Below are positions 26,574 to 38,447 of a stretch of 64,000 bases of DNA, piece after piece. This stretch comes from Paractinoplanes polyasparticus (GTDB lineage Bacteria; Actinomycetota; Actinomycetes; Mycobacteriales; Micromonosporaceae). The position numbers and the translations under genes are program-made. How positions within the stretch are numbered: position 1 is the first letter of the stretch; the number at the start of each line of letters is the position of its first letter. The stretch spans positions 82,827 to 146,826 of the forward strand of contig NZ_JAHWFK010000050.1 in the NCBI RefSeq assembly GCF_019710575.1, given 5' to 3'. The notes beneath the pieces are model-generated. The model saw only the letters and a list, made by a program, of their open reading frames with translations, searched no databases and was not told the origin of the DNA.

Positions 26574-26895
26574 CGTACGCCCAGGCGGTGCCGCCGGAAG
26601 TCAGCGGCACCTCCAGGCGCTGGTAGTCGTCGACCTCGTAGTCGTCGGCGCGCAGCAGCTCGTCCTCGGTGAGCTCGAAGACCGAGCCGTCGACCGTGTC
26701 CTCGGGCGCGCCGGTGGCGACGAGAATCGGGTGGTGGGATTCGCCGCTGAGGGCGACCACCTCGGCGTCGGCGATCTCGAGCAGGTCGAGGCGGTAGCCG
26801 ACGATGCTGTCGTTGCGGCCGTCCAATGTACGGCCGAAATTGGCTCTCTGCACGGCTGGGTCGCGCAGGGTTCCGTACGAGAAAAGCAGTGGCAT
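26557..26895 (-). CDS. Gamma-glutamylcyclotransferase-like (AIG2/GGCT fold) protein
   Basis: A 112-residue protein with the family signature near the N-terminus (LLFSYGTLRDP), and the presumed catalytic Glu in the ELTEDELLRADDYE region. The length is normal. Members release 5-oxoproline from gamma-glutamyl peptides or amines. Its ATG shares one base with the stop of the rhodanese gene (TGATG), so the two are coupled. Confidence 0.87.
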   Translation of the reverse strand: MPLLFSYGTLRDPAVQRANFGRTLDGRNDSIVGYRLDLLEIADAEVVALSGESHHPILVATGAPEDTVDGSVFELTEDELLRADDYEVDDYQRLEVPLTSGGTAWAYVSHGP

Positions 26896-27317
26896 CAGAA
26901 GCGCACGTCCTCGGGGCCGGTGGTCGTCGGCAGACCCGCGGCCAGCCAGGCCTCGACCCCGCCGGCAAGGTCGGTCGCGTTGCGCAGCCCGACCGCGCGC
27001 AGGCTGGCGGCGGCCAAGCTGGAGCTGTAGCCCTGCCGGCACACCACCACGATCACCCGGTCCGGGTCGGCCGCCTCGGGGATGCGGTGCGGCGACTCCG
27101 GATCGAGTCGCCATTCCAGCACCGTACGGTCGATGACAATCGCTCCGGGCAGCGAACCCTGCTGCCGGCGCTGCACGTCGGTGCGCGTGTCGATGAGCAG
27201 CGCACCGGCCGTGACGGCCGCCCGCGTCTCGTGGGGGTCGAGCCGGCGCAGACCCGCGCGCGCTCTCGCGAGCACGGCGTCCACACCGGTCAGATTCCGA
27301 AGATCGACAGTGGTCAC
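26895..27317 (-). CDS. Single-domain rhodanese-like protein
   Basis: A 140-residue protein from GTG 27317. The rhodanese loop is VCRQGYSSS, with Cys as presumed persulfide carrier followed by the anion-binding loop. DTRTDVQR and AIVIDRTVLEWR match the rest of the fold. It would transfer sulfane sulfur in the cytoplasm. It sits 56 bases downstream of metH on the same strand and is coupled to the cyclotransferase gene. Confidence 0.88.
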   Translation of the reverse strand: MTTVDLRNLTGVDAVLARARAGLRRLDPHETRAAVTAGALLIDTRTDVQRRQQGSLPGAIVIDRTVLEWRLDPESPHRIPEAADPDRVIVVVCRQGYSSSLAAASLRAVGLRNATDLAGGVEAWLAAGLPTTTGPEDVRF

Positions 27318-27373
27318 GAGCCGATCATGCCTCAGCTCGTGACCCGGCGCGCCCGGACGGGGACGTAGCCAAC

Positions 27374-31018
<3,645 letters not shown>

Positions 31019-31026
31019 ACCGACCA

Positions 31027-31112
31027 CCTCCGGTACAACGGAGGCGCCCTTGGTCGGTTTCCACCGAGCGAGCGTGGCGGGTGTCACCCCGTTGCAGCGC
31101 CTCTCGTCTCGG
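31027..31112 (-). promoter_or_regulatory. Predicted S-adenosylhomocysteine (SAH) riboswitch with ribosome-site switch, leader of metH
   Basis: On the minus strand the metH leader carries the core GCGCUGCAA that is conserved in SAH riboswitches. P1 pairs 31104-31112 with 31064-31072 (nine pairs, one bulged A). A small P2 hairpin, GGGU-GAC-ACCC, sits inside. The pseudoknot pairs GAGGCGC (31103-31097) with GCGCCUC (31047-31041). The expression platform is also visible: CCTCCG (31044-31039) can pair with CGGAGG (31032-31027) and hide the ribosome site. That anti-ribosome-site arm overlaps the pseudoknot arm, so SAH binding should free the site and turn metH on, as known for this class. Confidence 0.75.
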
Positions 31113-31180
31113 ACCAACAAACTTACCCGATTTTCATTTCCCCGCCCCGCGCACCGCCAATGGGTGAGACGTGAGCGGCG

Positions 31181-32848
31181 CTACTTCGCCTTCGCGTACG
31201 CGTCGACGACGGCCACATCGAGCGGGAAGCGCACGGCGGTGTCGCCGAACAGCAGACGCCCGGCCGTCACCGCGCTCTCGTGCAGGGCCGCCACGACGCG
31301 ATCGGCCTCCTCAGCCGGGCAGTGCACGACCACCTCGTCGTGCACGAAGAGCACCATCTCGGCCTTGCTGCCCTCGAGCGCGGTGCGCAGCGTCGCGAGC
31401 AGCACCAGAGCCCACTCGGCGGCGGTCGCCTGCACGACGAAGTTGCGGGTGAAGCGCCCCCGCGCGCGACCCGAGGCGCCGACGGGCTCCGCCGCCTCTT
31501 CGGGTGGATCGAGACCGGCATCGCGCCAGGACGCGGACGACGGCGGGCAGGTGCGGCCGAGCCAGGAGCGGACCAGCCCACCGGACTCGCCGATCCGGGC
31601 GGCCTGCTCGACGAACTCGAACGCCGTCGGGTAGTGCTTGCGCAGCACCGCCAGGGCGGGGATGGCGGCCCCGCCGGTCTGCCCGTACATGGCGCCGAGC
31701 AGCGCGACCTTGGCCTTGGCCCGGTCGCCGTCGAACGAATCGGTGGCGAGCGCGGCATAGAGATCGCCGGCCGCGGCCGCGGCGGCCAGCCGCCGATCAC
31801 CCGAGACGGCCGCGAGCGCTCGCGGCTCGACCTGGCCGGCGTCGGCGACCACGAAGCGCCACCCCGGGTCGGCCACCACCGCCCGCCGCACCGACTTGGG
31901 CACCTGCAGGGCGCCGCCGCCCCGGGTGGCCCAGCGGCCGCTGACCACGCCGCCCGGCACGTATTCCGGCCGGAACCGCCCCTGGCTGACCCAGGAGTCG
32001 CACCAGGCCCAGCCGTGCGCCGTCCAGATGCGGTAGAGCTCCTTGTATTCGAGCAGGGGCCGCACCGCCGGGTGGTCGACGTTCTTCAGCACCCAGGCCC
32101 GCGTGTTGGGGATGTCGATACCGGCCCGGGCGAAGGCGCGCACGACCTCGGCCGGCGAGTCGGGGTGCAGCCCCCAGGCGCCGAAGGCGGCGTTGATCTC
32201 GGCCGTCAGCTCGGCCAGCCGGCGCGGCGGCCCGACCGGCTGAGGCGGCCCGAGCAGCTCACGCAGCAGTTCGTCGTGCAGATCGGCCCGCCAGGGCAGA
32301 CCGACGTGCCCCATCTCGGCCCCGACCAGCGCCCCGGCCGACTCGGCCGCGACCAGCAGCCGGAACCGCCCGGGGTGCTCGGTCTGCGCCATGCGGGCGA
32401 TCTGGTCGGCACAGACCTCTCGCACAACCTCGATGTCGACCGCCGCCACGGGCGACCCCGCGGACTCGAACAAGGCAGCCTGGGCGAACCCCGGCGGCTC
32501 AGCGATGCGGGGTGGGGGGTCAGCCGGAACCGGCAGACCGTGCAGACGTGCATGGGCGGCAGCCGGCGACCGCGGCTCGCCCCAACGCCCGGCGTGGCCG
32601 GAGAGCAGCGCCTCGGTCAGCTCGAGATCGTGGCAGCGGGCCACCCGCACCCCGGCTCGCAGCAGGCCCGGGTAGATGTCGGCCGTGGCCGGCCAGACCC
32701 AGCGAGGGTGGTCGGCGGCTTCCCGTTCGCCGATCGCCCCCGCCAGGTCGCCGACCTGCCGGACGGGCCCGGCGGCCGTGCCGTCGGCGCGCAGGTCTTG
32801 CAGGCGGCCCCCTCGACCGCCCGCCTCCGCCACCACCGCTGTCAGCAC
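31181..32848 (-). CDS. DNA polymerase I-like protein (exonuclease-domain remnant plus polymerase)
   Basis: A 555-residue family A polymerase without the 5'-3' nuclease domain. The N-terminal part resembles the 3'-5' exonuclease fold but its acidic catalytic residues are not evident. In the polymerase part, motif A reads DAGQVEPR instead of DYSQIELR (catalytic Asp and Glu kept), motif B is RAKAKVALLGAMYG (Arg, Lys and Tyr kept) and motif C is VHDEVV. Such short polymerases are widespread in actinobacteria beside a full PolA and are probably used in repair. Start GTG 32848 has only a weak ribosome site. Divergent from the dehydrogenase gene, 65 bases apart. Confidence 0.9.
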   Translation of the reverse strand: MLTAVVAEAGGRGGRLQDLRADGTAAGPVRQVGDLAGAIGEREAADHPRWVWPATADIYPGLLRAGVRVARCHDLELTEALLSGHAGRWGEPRSPAAAHARLHGLPVPADPPPRIAEPPGFAQAALFESAGSPVAAVDIEVVREVCADQIARMAQTEHPGRFRLLVAAESAGALVGAEMGHVGLPWRADLHDELLRELLGPPQPVGPPRRLAELTAEINAAFGAWGLHPDSPAEVVRAFARAGIDIPNTRAWVLKNVDHPAVRPLLEYKELYRIWTAHGWAWCDSWVSQGRFRPEYVPGGVVSGRWATRGGGALQVPKSVRRAVVADPGWRFVVADAGQVEPRALAAVSGDRRLAAAAAAGDLYAALATDSFDGDRAKAKVALLGAMYGQTGGAAIPALAVLRKHYPTAFEFVEQAARIGESGGLVRSWLGRTCPPSSASWRDAGLDPPEEAAEPVGASGRARGRFTRNFVVQATAAEWALVLLATLRTALEGSKAEMVLFVHDEVVVHCPAEEADRVVAALHESAVTAGRLLFGDTAVRFPLDVAVVDAYAKAK

Positions 32849-32913
32849 CCAGTCATTCTGTCCCGGGGGTACGACACTTTCCGGCGCGGATCTTCGCCGC
32901 TCGAGGGGGAAAG

Positions 32914-33792
32914 ATGGGTTCCATGACCGAGACACTGACCGTGGGCGTGCTGGGCACCGGCATCATGGGCGCCGCGATGGCCCGAAATCTGATCAAGGCC
33001 GGGCACACCGTCCGCGTCTGGAACCGCAGCGCCGCCAAGGCCGAGCCCCTCGCCGATGACGGCGCCGTGGTCGCCCCGAACCCGGCCGAGGCCGTGCGGG
33101 ACGCCGACGTCGTGCTCACCATGCTCTACGACGGGAATGCCGTCCGCGAGGTGATGAGCGAGGCCTTCCCGTCGGTCAAGGCCGGCGCCCTGTGGGTCCA
33201 GTCGACGACGGTGAGCCTGTCCGACGTCGACCAGCTGGCGGCCGAGGCGGGGCAGCACGGCCTCGCCTTCTTCGACGCGCCCGTGCTGGGAACGCGCCAG
33301 CCGGCCGAGGCGGGGCAGCTCACCGTGCTCGCCGCCGGTCCGGCCGCCCGCCGCGACCAGGTCACCCCGGTCTTCGAGGCAGTCGGAGCCCGTACGGTGT
33401 GGCTCGACCGGCCCGGCGCCGCGACCCGCCTCAAGCTGGTCGCCAACAGCTGGGTGCTGGCGCTCACCCACGCCGGCGCCGAGACGGTCGCGCTGGCCGA
33501 GGCCCTCGGGGTCGATCCCGACATGTTCTTCCAGCTCATCGAGGGCGGCCCGCTCGACAACGGCTACCTGCGGGCCAAGGTCGGCCTGATCCGCGCCGGC
33601 AAGTTGTCCCCGCCCGGTTTCGCGGTGACCACGGCCGAGAAGGACGCACGCCTGATCGCCGACGCCGGCCGGCAGCACGGCGTCCGCCTCGACCTGGCCG
33701 AGGCCGGGGCCGAGCGCTTCCGTCGTGCTGCCGAGCAGGGCCACGGCGACGAGGACATGGCTGCCACGTACTACGCGAGCTTCGAGAAGTAA
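32914..33792 (+). CDS. Beta-hydroxyacid dehydrogenase (3-hydroxyisobutyrate dehydrogenase family)
   Basis: A 292-residue enzyme. The Rossmann motif GTGIMGAAMA near the N-terminus, followed by Asn/Arg at the end of the second strand (VWNRS), favours NADP. The catalytic Lys lies in RLKLVANSW and the substrate-binding region is VLGTRQPAEAGQL, close to the usual GS motif. I start at ATG 32914, four bases after GAGGGGG; ATG 32923 is an alternative. Related proteins reduce succinic semialdehyde or other beta-hydroxyacid partners (GLYR/imine-reductase neighbours); the substrate here is open. Confidence 0.9.
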   Translation: MGSMTETLTVGVLGTGIMGAAMARNLIKAGHTVRVWNRSAAKAEPLADDGAVVAPNPAEAVRDADVVLTMLYDGNAVREVMSEAFPSVKAGALWVQSTTVSLSDVDQLAAEAGQHGLAFFDAPVLGTRQPAEAGQLTVLAAGPAARRDQVTPVFEAVGARTVWLDRPGAATRLKLVANSWVLALTHAGAETVALAEALGVDPDMFFQLIEGGPLDNGYLRAKVGLIRAGKLSPPGFAVTTAEKDARLIADAGRQHGVRLDLAEAGAERFRRAAEQGHGDEDMAATYYASFEK

Positions 33793-33796
33793 CCGG

Positions 33797-34654
33797 TCAG
33801 ATACCGAGCTCGGCCAGGTCGTCCGCCGTCAGCTTCAGCTCGGACGCCTCGGCCGAGTCGCGGATGGTCTCCGGACGGCTGGCCCCCGGAATCGGCACCA
33901 CCACAGGTGACTTGGCCAGGTGCCAGGCCAGGCAGACGCGCTGCGGGCTCACCCCGTGGCGCTCGGCCACCGCGGCGAACCGGTCGGCGTGACCACCCAG
34001 CTCGGACGCCTTGCTGATGCCACCGAGCGGCGACCACGGCAGGAAGGCGATGCCCAGCTCGTCACAGAGCCGCAGCTCGGGCTCGGACGAGAGGAACGCC
34101 GGCGAGAACTGGTTCTGCACCGAAACCAGCCGGCCGCCCAGGATCTCCTGCGCCTGGCGGATCTGGCCCGGGTCGGCGTTCGAAATGCCGGCCATCTGGA
34201 TCTTGCCGGCGTCGAGCAGGTCGCGGATGGCGCCGATCGCGTCGGCGTAGTCGACCTGCGGGTCGGGCCGGTGGTACTGGTAGAGCCCGATGGCCTCGAC
34301 GCCGAGCCGCTTGAGCGACGCCTCGCACGCCTGCCGCAGGTAGTCCGGCGAGCCGTTCAGCGTCCAGCTGCCGTCGCCGGGGCGCAGGTGGCCGCCCTTG
34401 GTGGCGACCAGCACGCTCGACGTGTCCCCGCCGTAGGTGGCCAGGGCCCGGGCGATCAGCGACTCGTTGTGACCGACCTCGTCGGCGCCGATGTGATAGG
34501 CGTCCGCGGTGTCGATCAGCGTGATGCCCGCGTCGAGCGCGGCGTGGATCGTGCGGATCGACCGCTCCTCGTCGGGCCGGCCCTCGATCGACATCGGCAT
34601 GCCGCCGAGCCCGATCGCGCCGACCGTCACGTCACCGATGCGGCGACTCTGCAT
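33797..34654 (-). CDS. Aldo/keto reductase
   Basis: A 285-residue NADPH-dependent TIM-barrel reductase. The catalytic tetrad is recognisable as DTADAY (Asp, Tyr), the Lys in ATKGG and the His in YQYHRPDP. The cofactor segment near the C-terminus reads VPIPGASRPE. Start ATG 34654 has AAGAAGG eight bases upstream; the frame's earlier start at 34687 lacks one. Convergent with the dehydrogenase gene, four bases apart. Confidence 0.92.
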   Translation of the reverse strand: MQSRRIGDVTVGAIGLGGMPMSIEGRPDEERSIRTIHAALDAGITLIDTADAYHIGADEVGHNESLIARALATYGGDTSSVLVATKGGHLRPGDGSWTLNGSPDYLRQACEASLKRLGVEAIGLYQYHRPDPQVDYADAIGAIRDLLDAGKIQMAGISNADPGQIRQAQEILGGRLVSVQNQFSPAFLSSEPELRLCDELGIAFLPWSPLGGISKASELGGHADRFAAVAERHGVSPQRVCLAWHLAKSPVVVPIPGASRPETIRDSAEASELKLTADDLAELGI

Positions 34655-34782
34655 GATCAAACCTTCTTTCGCGTACGGGGGCCTCACGCCCCCACAGAAC
34701 TCTCGTACCCCGCCACCCCCGGATAACCCGGCGGATCGACTAGCATTGCCGCGATTTCACGTACCCCCGGGAGCGAGGCGAC

Positions 34783-35487
34783 ATGCGGTGGTTCCGGCTC
34801 GGTTCCGGGCGGCAGAAAGATCCCGCCGCTGGTCAGGCGATCGTCGACGACGTACGGGAGCGGTTCGGCGCCCACCTGCCGGGGTCGTTCCACGAGCAGG
34901 CCGAAGCGGTCGTTCCCCTGCTCGCCGGCGACGAGGGGGTGGCCGCGGCGGCCGCGATCCTGCGCGAGTTCGCCGACAGCGCGTACGCCGATCTTCAGAC
35001 CCAGACGGCCGAGCTCTCCCGCCGCACCGGATACGCCTTCGCCGTCGACCGCGCCGACTACCGCTCGCTGTGGCGCGACACGCAGGGTCAGTTGCGCTGG
35101 CCGCTCTTCACCCTGCCGTGCCGCCTCCACCCGTACATCCAGGTCAGTGCGGCCGCCGGGGTGATCAGCGCCGAGGCCAAGCGGGCCACCCGGCTGACCG
35201 CCCCGGGCCCGCTGCTGGCCCACATCCTCGAGATCCTCGACCTCACGATCGACGGGTGGGAGTTCGCCCGCGTCCGCCCCGACACCGACGCCGCCGCCCT
35301 CGCCCACCGGCTGATCGGCGCCGCCCGCGACCTGCGGGGTGCGATGAGCGACGAGCCCCCGCTCCCCCGCCCGGTCCGCGAGCTCATGCGCCGCAACCAC
35401 ACCGTCGACATCTACGACGCCGCGTCCCCGCAGGTCGTCGGCGGCTTCAACCCCGGCCGCGAGATGCGCGAGGCCCTGCTGGCCTAG
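34783..35487 (+). CDS. Hypothetical protein
   Basis: A 234-residue, mostly helical soluble protein with no recognised domain. It starts at ATG 34783 behind GGGAGCGAGG, and a TAGCAT hexamer at 34741-34746 could be its -10 box. There is one possible disulfide or metal residue only (LPCRLHPY). Its TAG stop lies in the palindrome CTAG, which also provides the TAG stop of the convergent aldo/keto reductase gene. Flanked on both sides by aldo/keto reductases. Confidence 0.75.
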   Translation: MRWFRLGSGRQKDPAAGQAIVDDVRERFGAHLPGSFHEQAEAVVPLLAGDEGVAAAAAILREFADSAYADLQTQTAELSRRTGYAFAVDRADYRSLWRDTQGQLRWPLFTLPCRLHPYIQVSAAAGVISAEAKRATRLTAPGPLLAHILEILDLTIDGWEFARVRPDTDAAALAHRLIGAARDLRGAMSDEPPLPRPVRELMRRNHTVDIYDAASPQVVGGFNPGREMREALLA

Positions 35488-36515
35488 GATTCGCTCGAGC
35501 GGGCCCACAGGTTGATACCCGACTCGGTGGCGTACTTGTCGATCTCGGCCAGCTCGTCGGCCGTGAAGGCGAGCCGGCCCAGGGCCGCCACGTTGTTCTC
35601 GAGCTGGGTGACGCTGCTCGCGCCGAGCACGACCGAGGTCATCCGCGGGTCGCGCAGCGCCCAGGCGATCGCCATCTGCGCCAGCGACTGGCCCCGCCGC
35701 TGCGCGATCTCGTTCAGCGACCGGACCTTGCCCAGGTTCTCGTCGTTGATCCAGTCCGGGGTCAGCGACTTGTTCTCGGTCGCGCGCGAACCCTCGGGCA
35801 CGCCTTTGAGGTAGCGGTCGGTGAGCATGCCCTGCGCCAGCGGCGAGAACGCGATGCAGCCGGCGCCGTCGCGCTCCAGCTGGTCGAGCAGGCCGCCTTC
35901 GATCCAGCGGTTCAACATCGAGTACGACGGCTGGCTGATCAGCAGGGGCGTGCCGAGCTCGCGCAGGATGGCCGCGGCCTCGGCCGTCTTCTCCGGTGAA
36001 TAGGACGAGATGCCCGCGTACAGGGCCTTGCCCGACCGGACGGCGGCGGCCAGCGCGCCCATCGTCTCCTCGATCGGCGTCTCCGGGTCGTGCCGGTGCG
36101 AATAGAAGATGTCGACGTAGTCCAGGCCCATCCGCTGCAGCGACTGGTCGAGCGACGCGGTCAGATACTTGCGGGAGCCCCAGTCGCCGTAGGGGCCCGG
36201 CCACATGTCGTACCCGGCCTTGGTGGAAATGACGAGCTCGTCGCGGTAAGGGGCGAAGTCCGTGGCGAGCACACGCCCGAAGTTGGCTTCGGCCGAGCCG
36301 TACGGCGGTCCGTAGTTGTTCGCCAGGTCGAAGTGGGTGATGCCCAGGTCGAAGGCGCGGCGAAGGATGGCCCGCTGGGTCTCGAGCGGCCGGTCGTCGC
36401 CGAAGTTGTGCCAGAGCCCCAGCGACACCACCGGCAACTTCAGCCCCGAGCGGCCGCTGCGGCGGTACTCCATGGATGCGTAACGGTCCGCGTCGGCGGT
36501 GTAGATCTCGGGCAC
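35484..36515 (-). CDS. Aldo/keto reductase, YghZ-like (L-glyceraldehyde 3-phosphate reductase group)
   Basis: A 343-residue reductase with start GTG 36515, six bases after GGAGG. The N-terminal YRRSGRSGLKLPVVSLGLWHNFGDD is very close to the YghZ/KvBeta-like group. Tetrad residues are in DLANNYGPP (Asp, Tyr), STKAGY (Lys) and FYSHRHDP (His). Members reduce aldehydes including glyceraldehyde 3-phosphate and methylglyoxal. Its stop shares a CTAG with the convergent hypothetical gene. Confidence 0.93.
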   Translation of the reverse strand: MPEIYTADADRYASMEYRRSGRSGLKLPVVSLGLWHNFGDDRPLETQRAILRRAFDLGITHFDLANNYGPPYGSAEANFGRVLATDFAPYRDELVISTKAGYDMWPGPYGDWGSRKYLTASLDQSLQRMGLDYVDIFYSHRHDPETPIEETMGALAAAVRSGKALYAGISSYSPEKTAEAAAILRELGTPLLISQPSYSMLNRWIEGGLLDQLERDGAGCIAFSPLAQGMLTDRYLKGVPEGSRATENKSLTPDWINDENLGKVRSLNEIAQRRGQSLAQMAIAWALRDPRMTSVVLGASSVTQLENNVAALGRLAFTADELAEIDKYATESGINLWARSSES

Positions 36516-36637
36516 GGCTGTCCTCCGCAGGGGATGCAACAAAACAAGACCAACCTAGCCTGCCCCGCGGCCGGTCCCGATCCGATCTAGGACCCTGGTC
36601 CGATGCGCCCCGGCGCCACCCCCGCAACACTGACCGG

Positions 36638-37321
36638 GTGAGATTCCGTTGGATCGCCGCCGGCCTGATCGTCCTGCTCGCCGTGGCCGTCGGCGGCCTG
36701 GCCCTCGCCTACCCGTCGGCCGCTGCGACCACCTGCCCCGGCTGCTACGGGTTGACGCGGGTGCACGACGGCCTCTGGAGCGAGCGTGGTCTCACCACGG
36801 CGCAGAAAGATCAGCTGACCACCCTCGCGGCCGACGCCCGCCGGCGCGTCGCCGAGTTCTACGGCGGTCGCGAATCCGATCCGCGGCTCGTCGCCTGCTT
36901 CACCGACGACTGCTACGACCGCGTCGGCGGCGGTGGCGAGAAGGGCATCGCGGTCCTCAACCGCGCCGTCATGCTCTCGCCGCGCGGGCTCGACGCCGTC
37001 ATCGCCTCCCACGAGATGTCCCACGTCGAGCTGCACGAACGGCTCGACGCCGAGGTGCCGCAGTGGTTCGACGAGGGTCTCGCCGTCGTCGTCTCGGCCG
37101 ACCCCCGCTACCTGGGCGAACACTGCGCCGGGCCGGTCGACGACGCTCCGCTGCCCGCGACGCTGCCGGCCTGGCTGAGCGCCGCCGGCGCCGACCAGCA
37201 GGTCTACTCCCGGGCCGGGTGCCGGGTCAGCCGATGGCTCGACACCCACGGCGGCCCGGCGGCCGCACTGAAACTTATCGATGGACTCAACCGCGGCGAA
37301 GCGTTTCCGGAGTTACGGTGA
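36638..37321 (+). CDS. Exported gluzincin-like protein (HExxH, peptidase MA-like)
   Basis: A 227-residue protein with an N-terminal signal or anchor helix (about 5-25). HEMSH at residues 125-129 is an HExxH zinc motif, and Glu146 in WFDEGLAV, 17 residues further on, is well placed as the third ligand, as in peptidase MA/M61-like enzymes. Cys pairs at 33/36 and 87/92 suggest disulfides, consistent with an extracellular place. The substrate is unknown. The penultimate sense codon is a rare TTA. The MetE-like gene starts four bases after the stop. Confidence 0.83.
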   Translation: MRFRWIAAGLIVLLAVAVGGLALAYPSAAATTCPGCYGLTRVHDGLWSERGLTTAQKDQLTTLAADARRRVAEFYGGRESDPRLVACFTDDCYDRVGGGGEKGIAVLNRAVMLSPRGLDAVIASHEMSHVELHERLDAEVPQWFDEGLAVVVSADPRYLGEHCAGPVDDAPLPATLPAWLSAAGADQQVYSRAGCRVSRWLDTHGGPAAALKLIDGLNRGEAFPELR

Positions 37322-37325
37322 AGTC

Positions 37326-38447
37326 ATGACGTTGCGCGAGACGCCACCGTTCCGGGCCGACCACGTCGGCAGCCTGCTCCGCCCCGCCCGCCTGCTCGAG
37401 GCCCGCGAGCGGCGCGCCACCGGCGAGATCGACGCCGACGAGCTGCGCGCCACCGAGAGCGAGGCCATCCGCGATGTCGTGCGCATGCAGCGCGACGTGG
37501 GCCTGCGCTCGGCCACCGACGGCGAGTTCCGCCGCACCTCGTGGCACATGGATTTCATCTATCGCCTCGGCGGCATCCATCCCACCGACGAGAAGATCCA
37601 GGTCCACTTCCGCAACGCCGACGGCGAGATCGACTTCGAGTCGGCGGCGCTGGCCGTCGACGGCCCGATCCGGCTGACCGAGACGATCTTCGGCGACGAC
37701 TTCGCCTTCCTCCAGTCCGTCGTGGACGACGGCGTCACCGCCAAGCTGACCATCCCGTCGCCCAGCATGGTCCACTACCGCGGCGGCCGGGCCGCGATCG
37801 ACCCGGCGGTCTACCCCGACCACGAGCAGTTCTGGGCCGACCTCAGCGCCGCGTACGCCGAACAGGTGCGCCGCGTCGCCGGCCTGGGCTGCCGCTACCT
37901 GCAGCTCGACGACACCAGCCTGGCCTATCTCAACGACCCGGCCCAGCGCCGGCTGCTGACCGAACGGGGCGACGACGCCGAACACCAGCACCTGCGCTAC
38001 ATCCGCCAGATCAACGCGGCCATCGCCGACCGTCCCGAGGGCCTGGCCGTGACCACCCACATGTGCCGCGGCAACTTCCGCTCGTCCTGGACGGCCGAGG
38101 GCGGCTACGACTTCGTGGCCGAGGCCCTGTTCAGCGAGCTGGCCGTCGACGGCTTCTTCCTCGAGTACGACGACGAGCGCTCCGGCGACTTCGCCCCCCT
38201 GCGCTTCGTCCCACCGGGCAAACAGGTCGTGCTGGGCCTGGTCACCACCAAGCGGGGCTCCCTCGAATCCAAGGACCAGCTGAAGCGCCGCATCGACGAG
38301 GCCGCCCGCTACGTCCCCCTCGAGCAGCTGTGCCTCTCCCCCCAGTGCGGCTTCTCCTCCACGGTCGAGGGCAACGCGCTCACCTACGACGAAGAGGTCG
38401 CCAAACTGGCCCTGATCGTCGAAACCGCCGAGGAGGTCTGGGGCTAA
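37326..38447 (+). CDS. MetE-like (cobalamin-independent) methyltransferase, catalytic-domain-only form
   Basis: A 373-residue protein equivalent to the C-terminal half of MetE, as in YxjG/YxjH-type proteins. The zinc ligands are all present: His and Cys in TTHMCRGN, Glu in FFLEYDDE, and Cys in LSPQCGF. FRADHVGSLLRP at the N-terminus binds the thiol substrate in MetE. The lack of the N-terminal folate half suggests a different methyl donor, such as a methylated thiol or small methyl donor. ATG 37326 follows GGTGAAG, and its TAA overlaps the convergent SDR stop. Confidence 0.88.
   Translation: MTLRETPPFRADHVGSLLRPARLLEARERRATGEIDADELRATESEAIRDVVRMQRDVGLRSATDGEFRRTSWHMDFIYRLGGIHPTDEKIQVHFRNADGEIDFESAALAVDGPIRLTETIFGDDFAFLQSVVDDGVTAKLTIPSPSMVHYRGGRAAIDPAVYPDHEQFWADLSAAYAEQVRRVAGLGCRYLQLDDTSLAYLNDPAQRRLLTERGDDAEHQHLRYIRQINAAIADRPEGLAVTTHMCRGNFRSSWTAEGGYDFVAEALFSELAVDGFFLEYDDERSGDFAPLRFVPPGKQVVLGLVTTKRGSLESKDQLKRRIDEAARYVPLEQLCLSPQCGFSSTVEGNALTYDEEVAKLALIVETAEEVWG

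Noticed and set aside
31019..31120. metH start at 31120, or a cobalamin riboswitch in the leader
   Set aside because: The upstream codons do not resemble MetH and lie in the structured element; no B12-box was recognised, while the SAH-type core and pseudoknot fit well.
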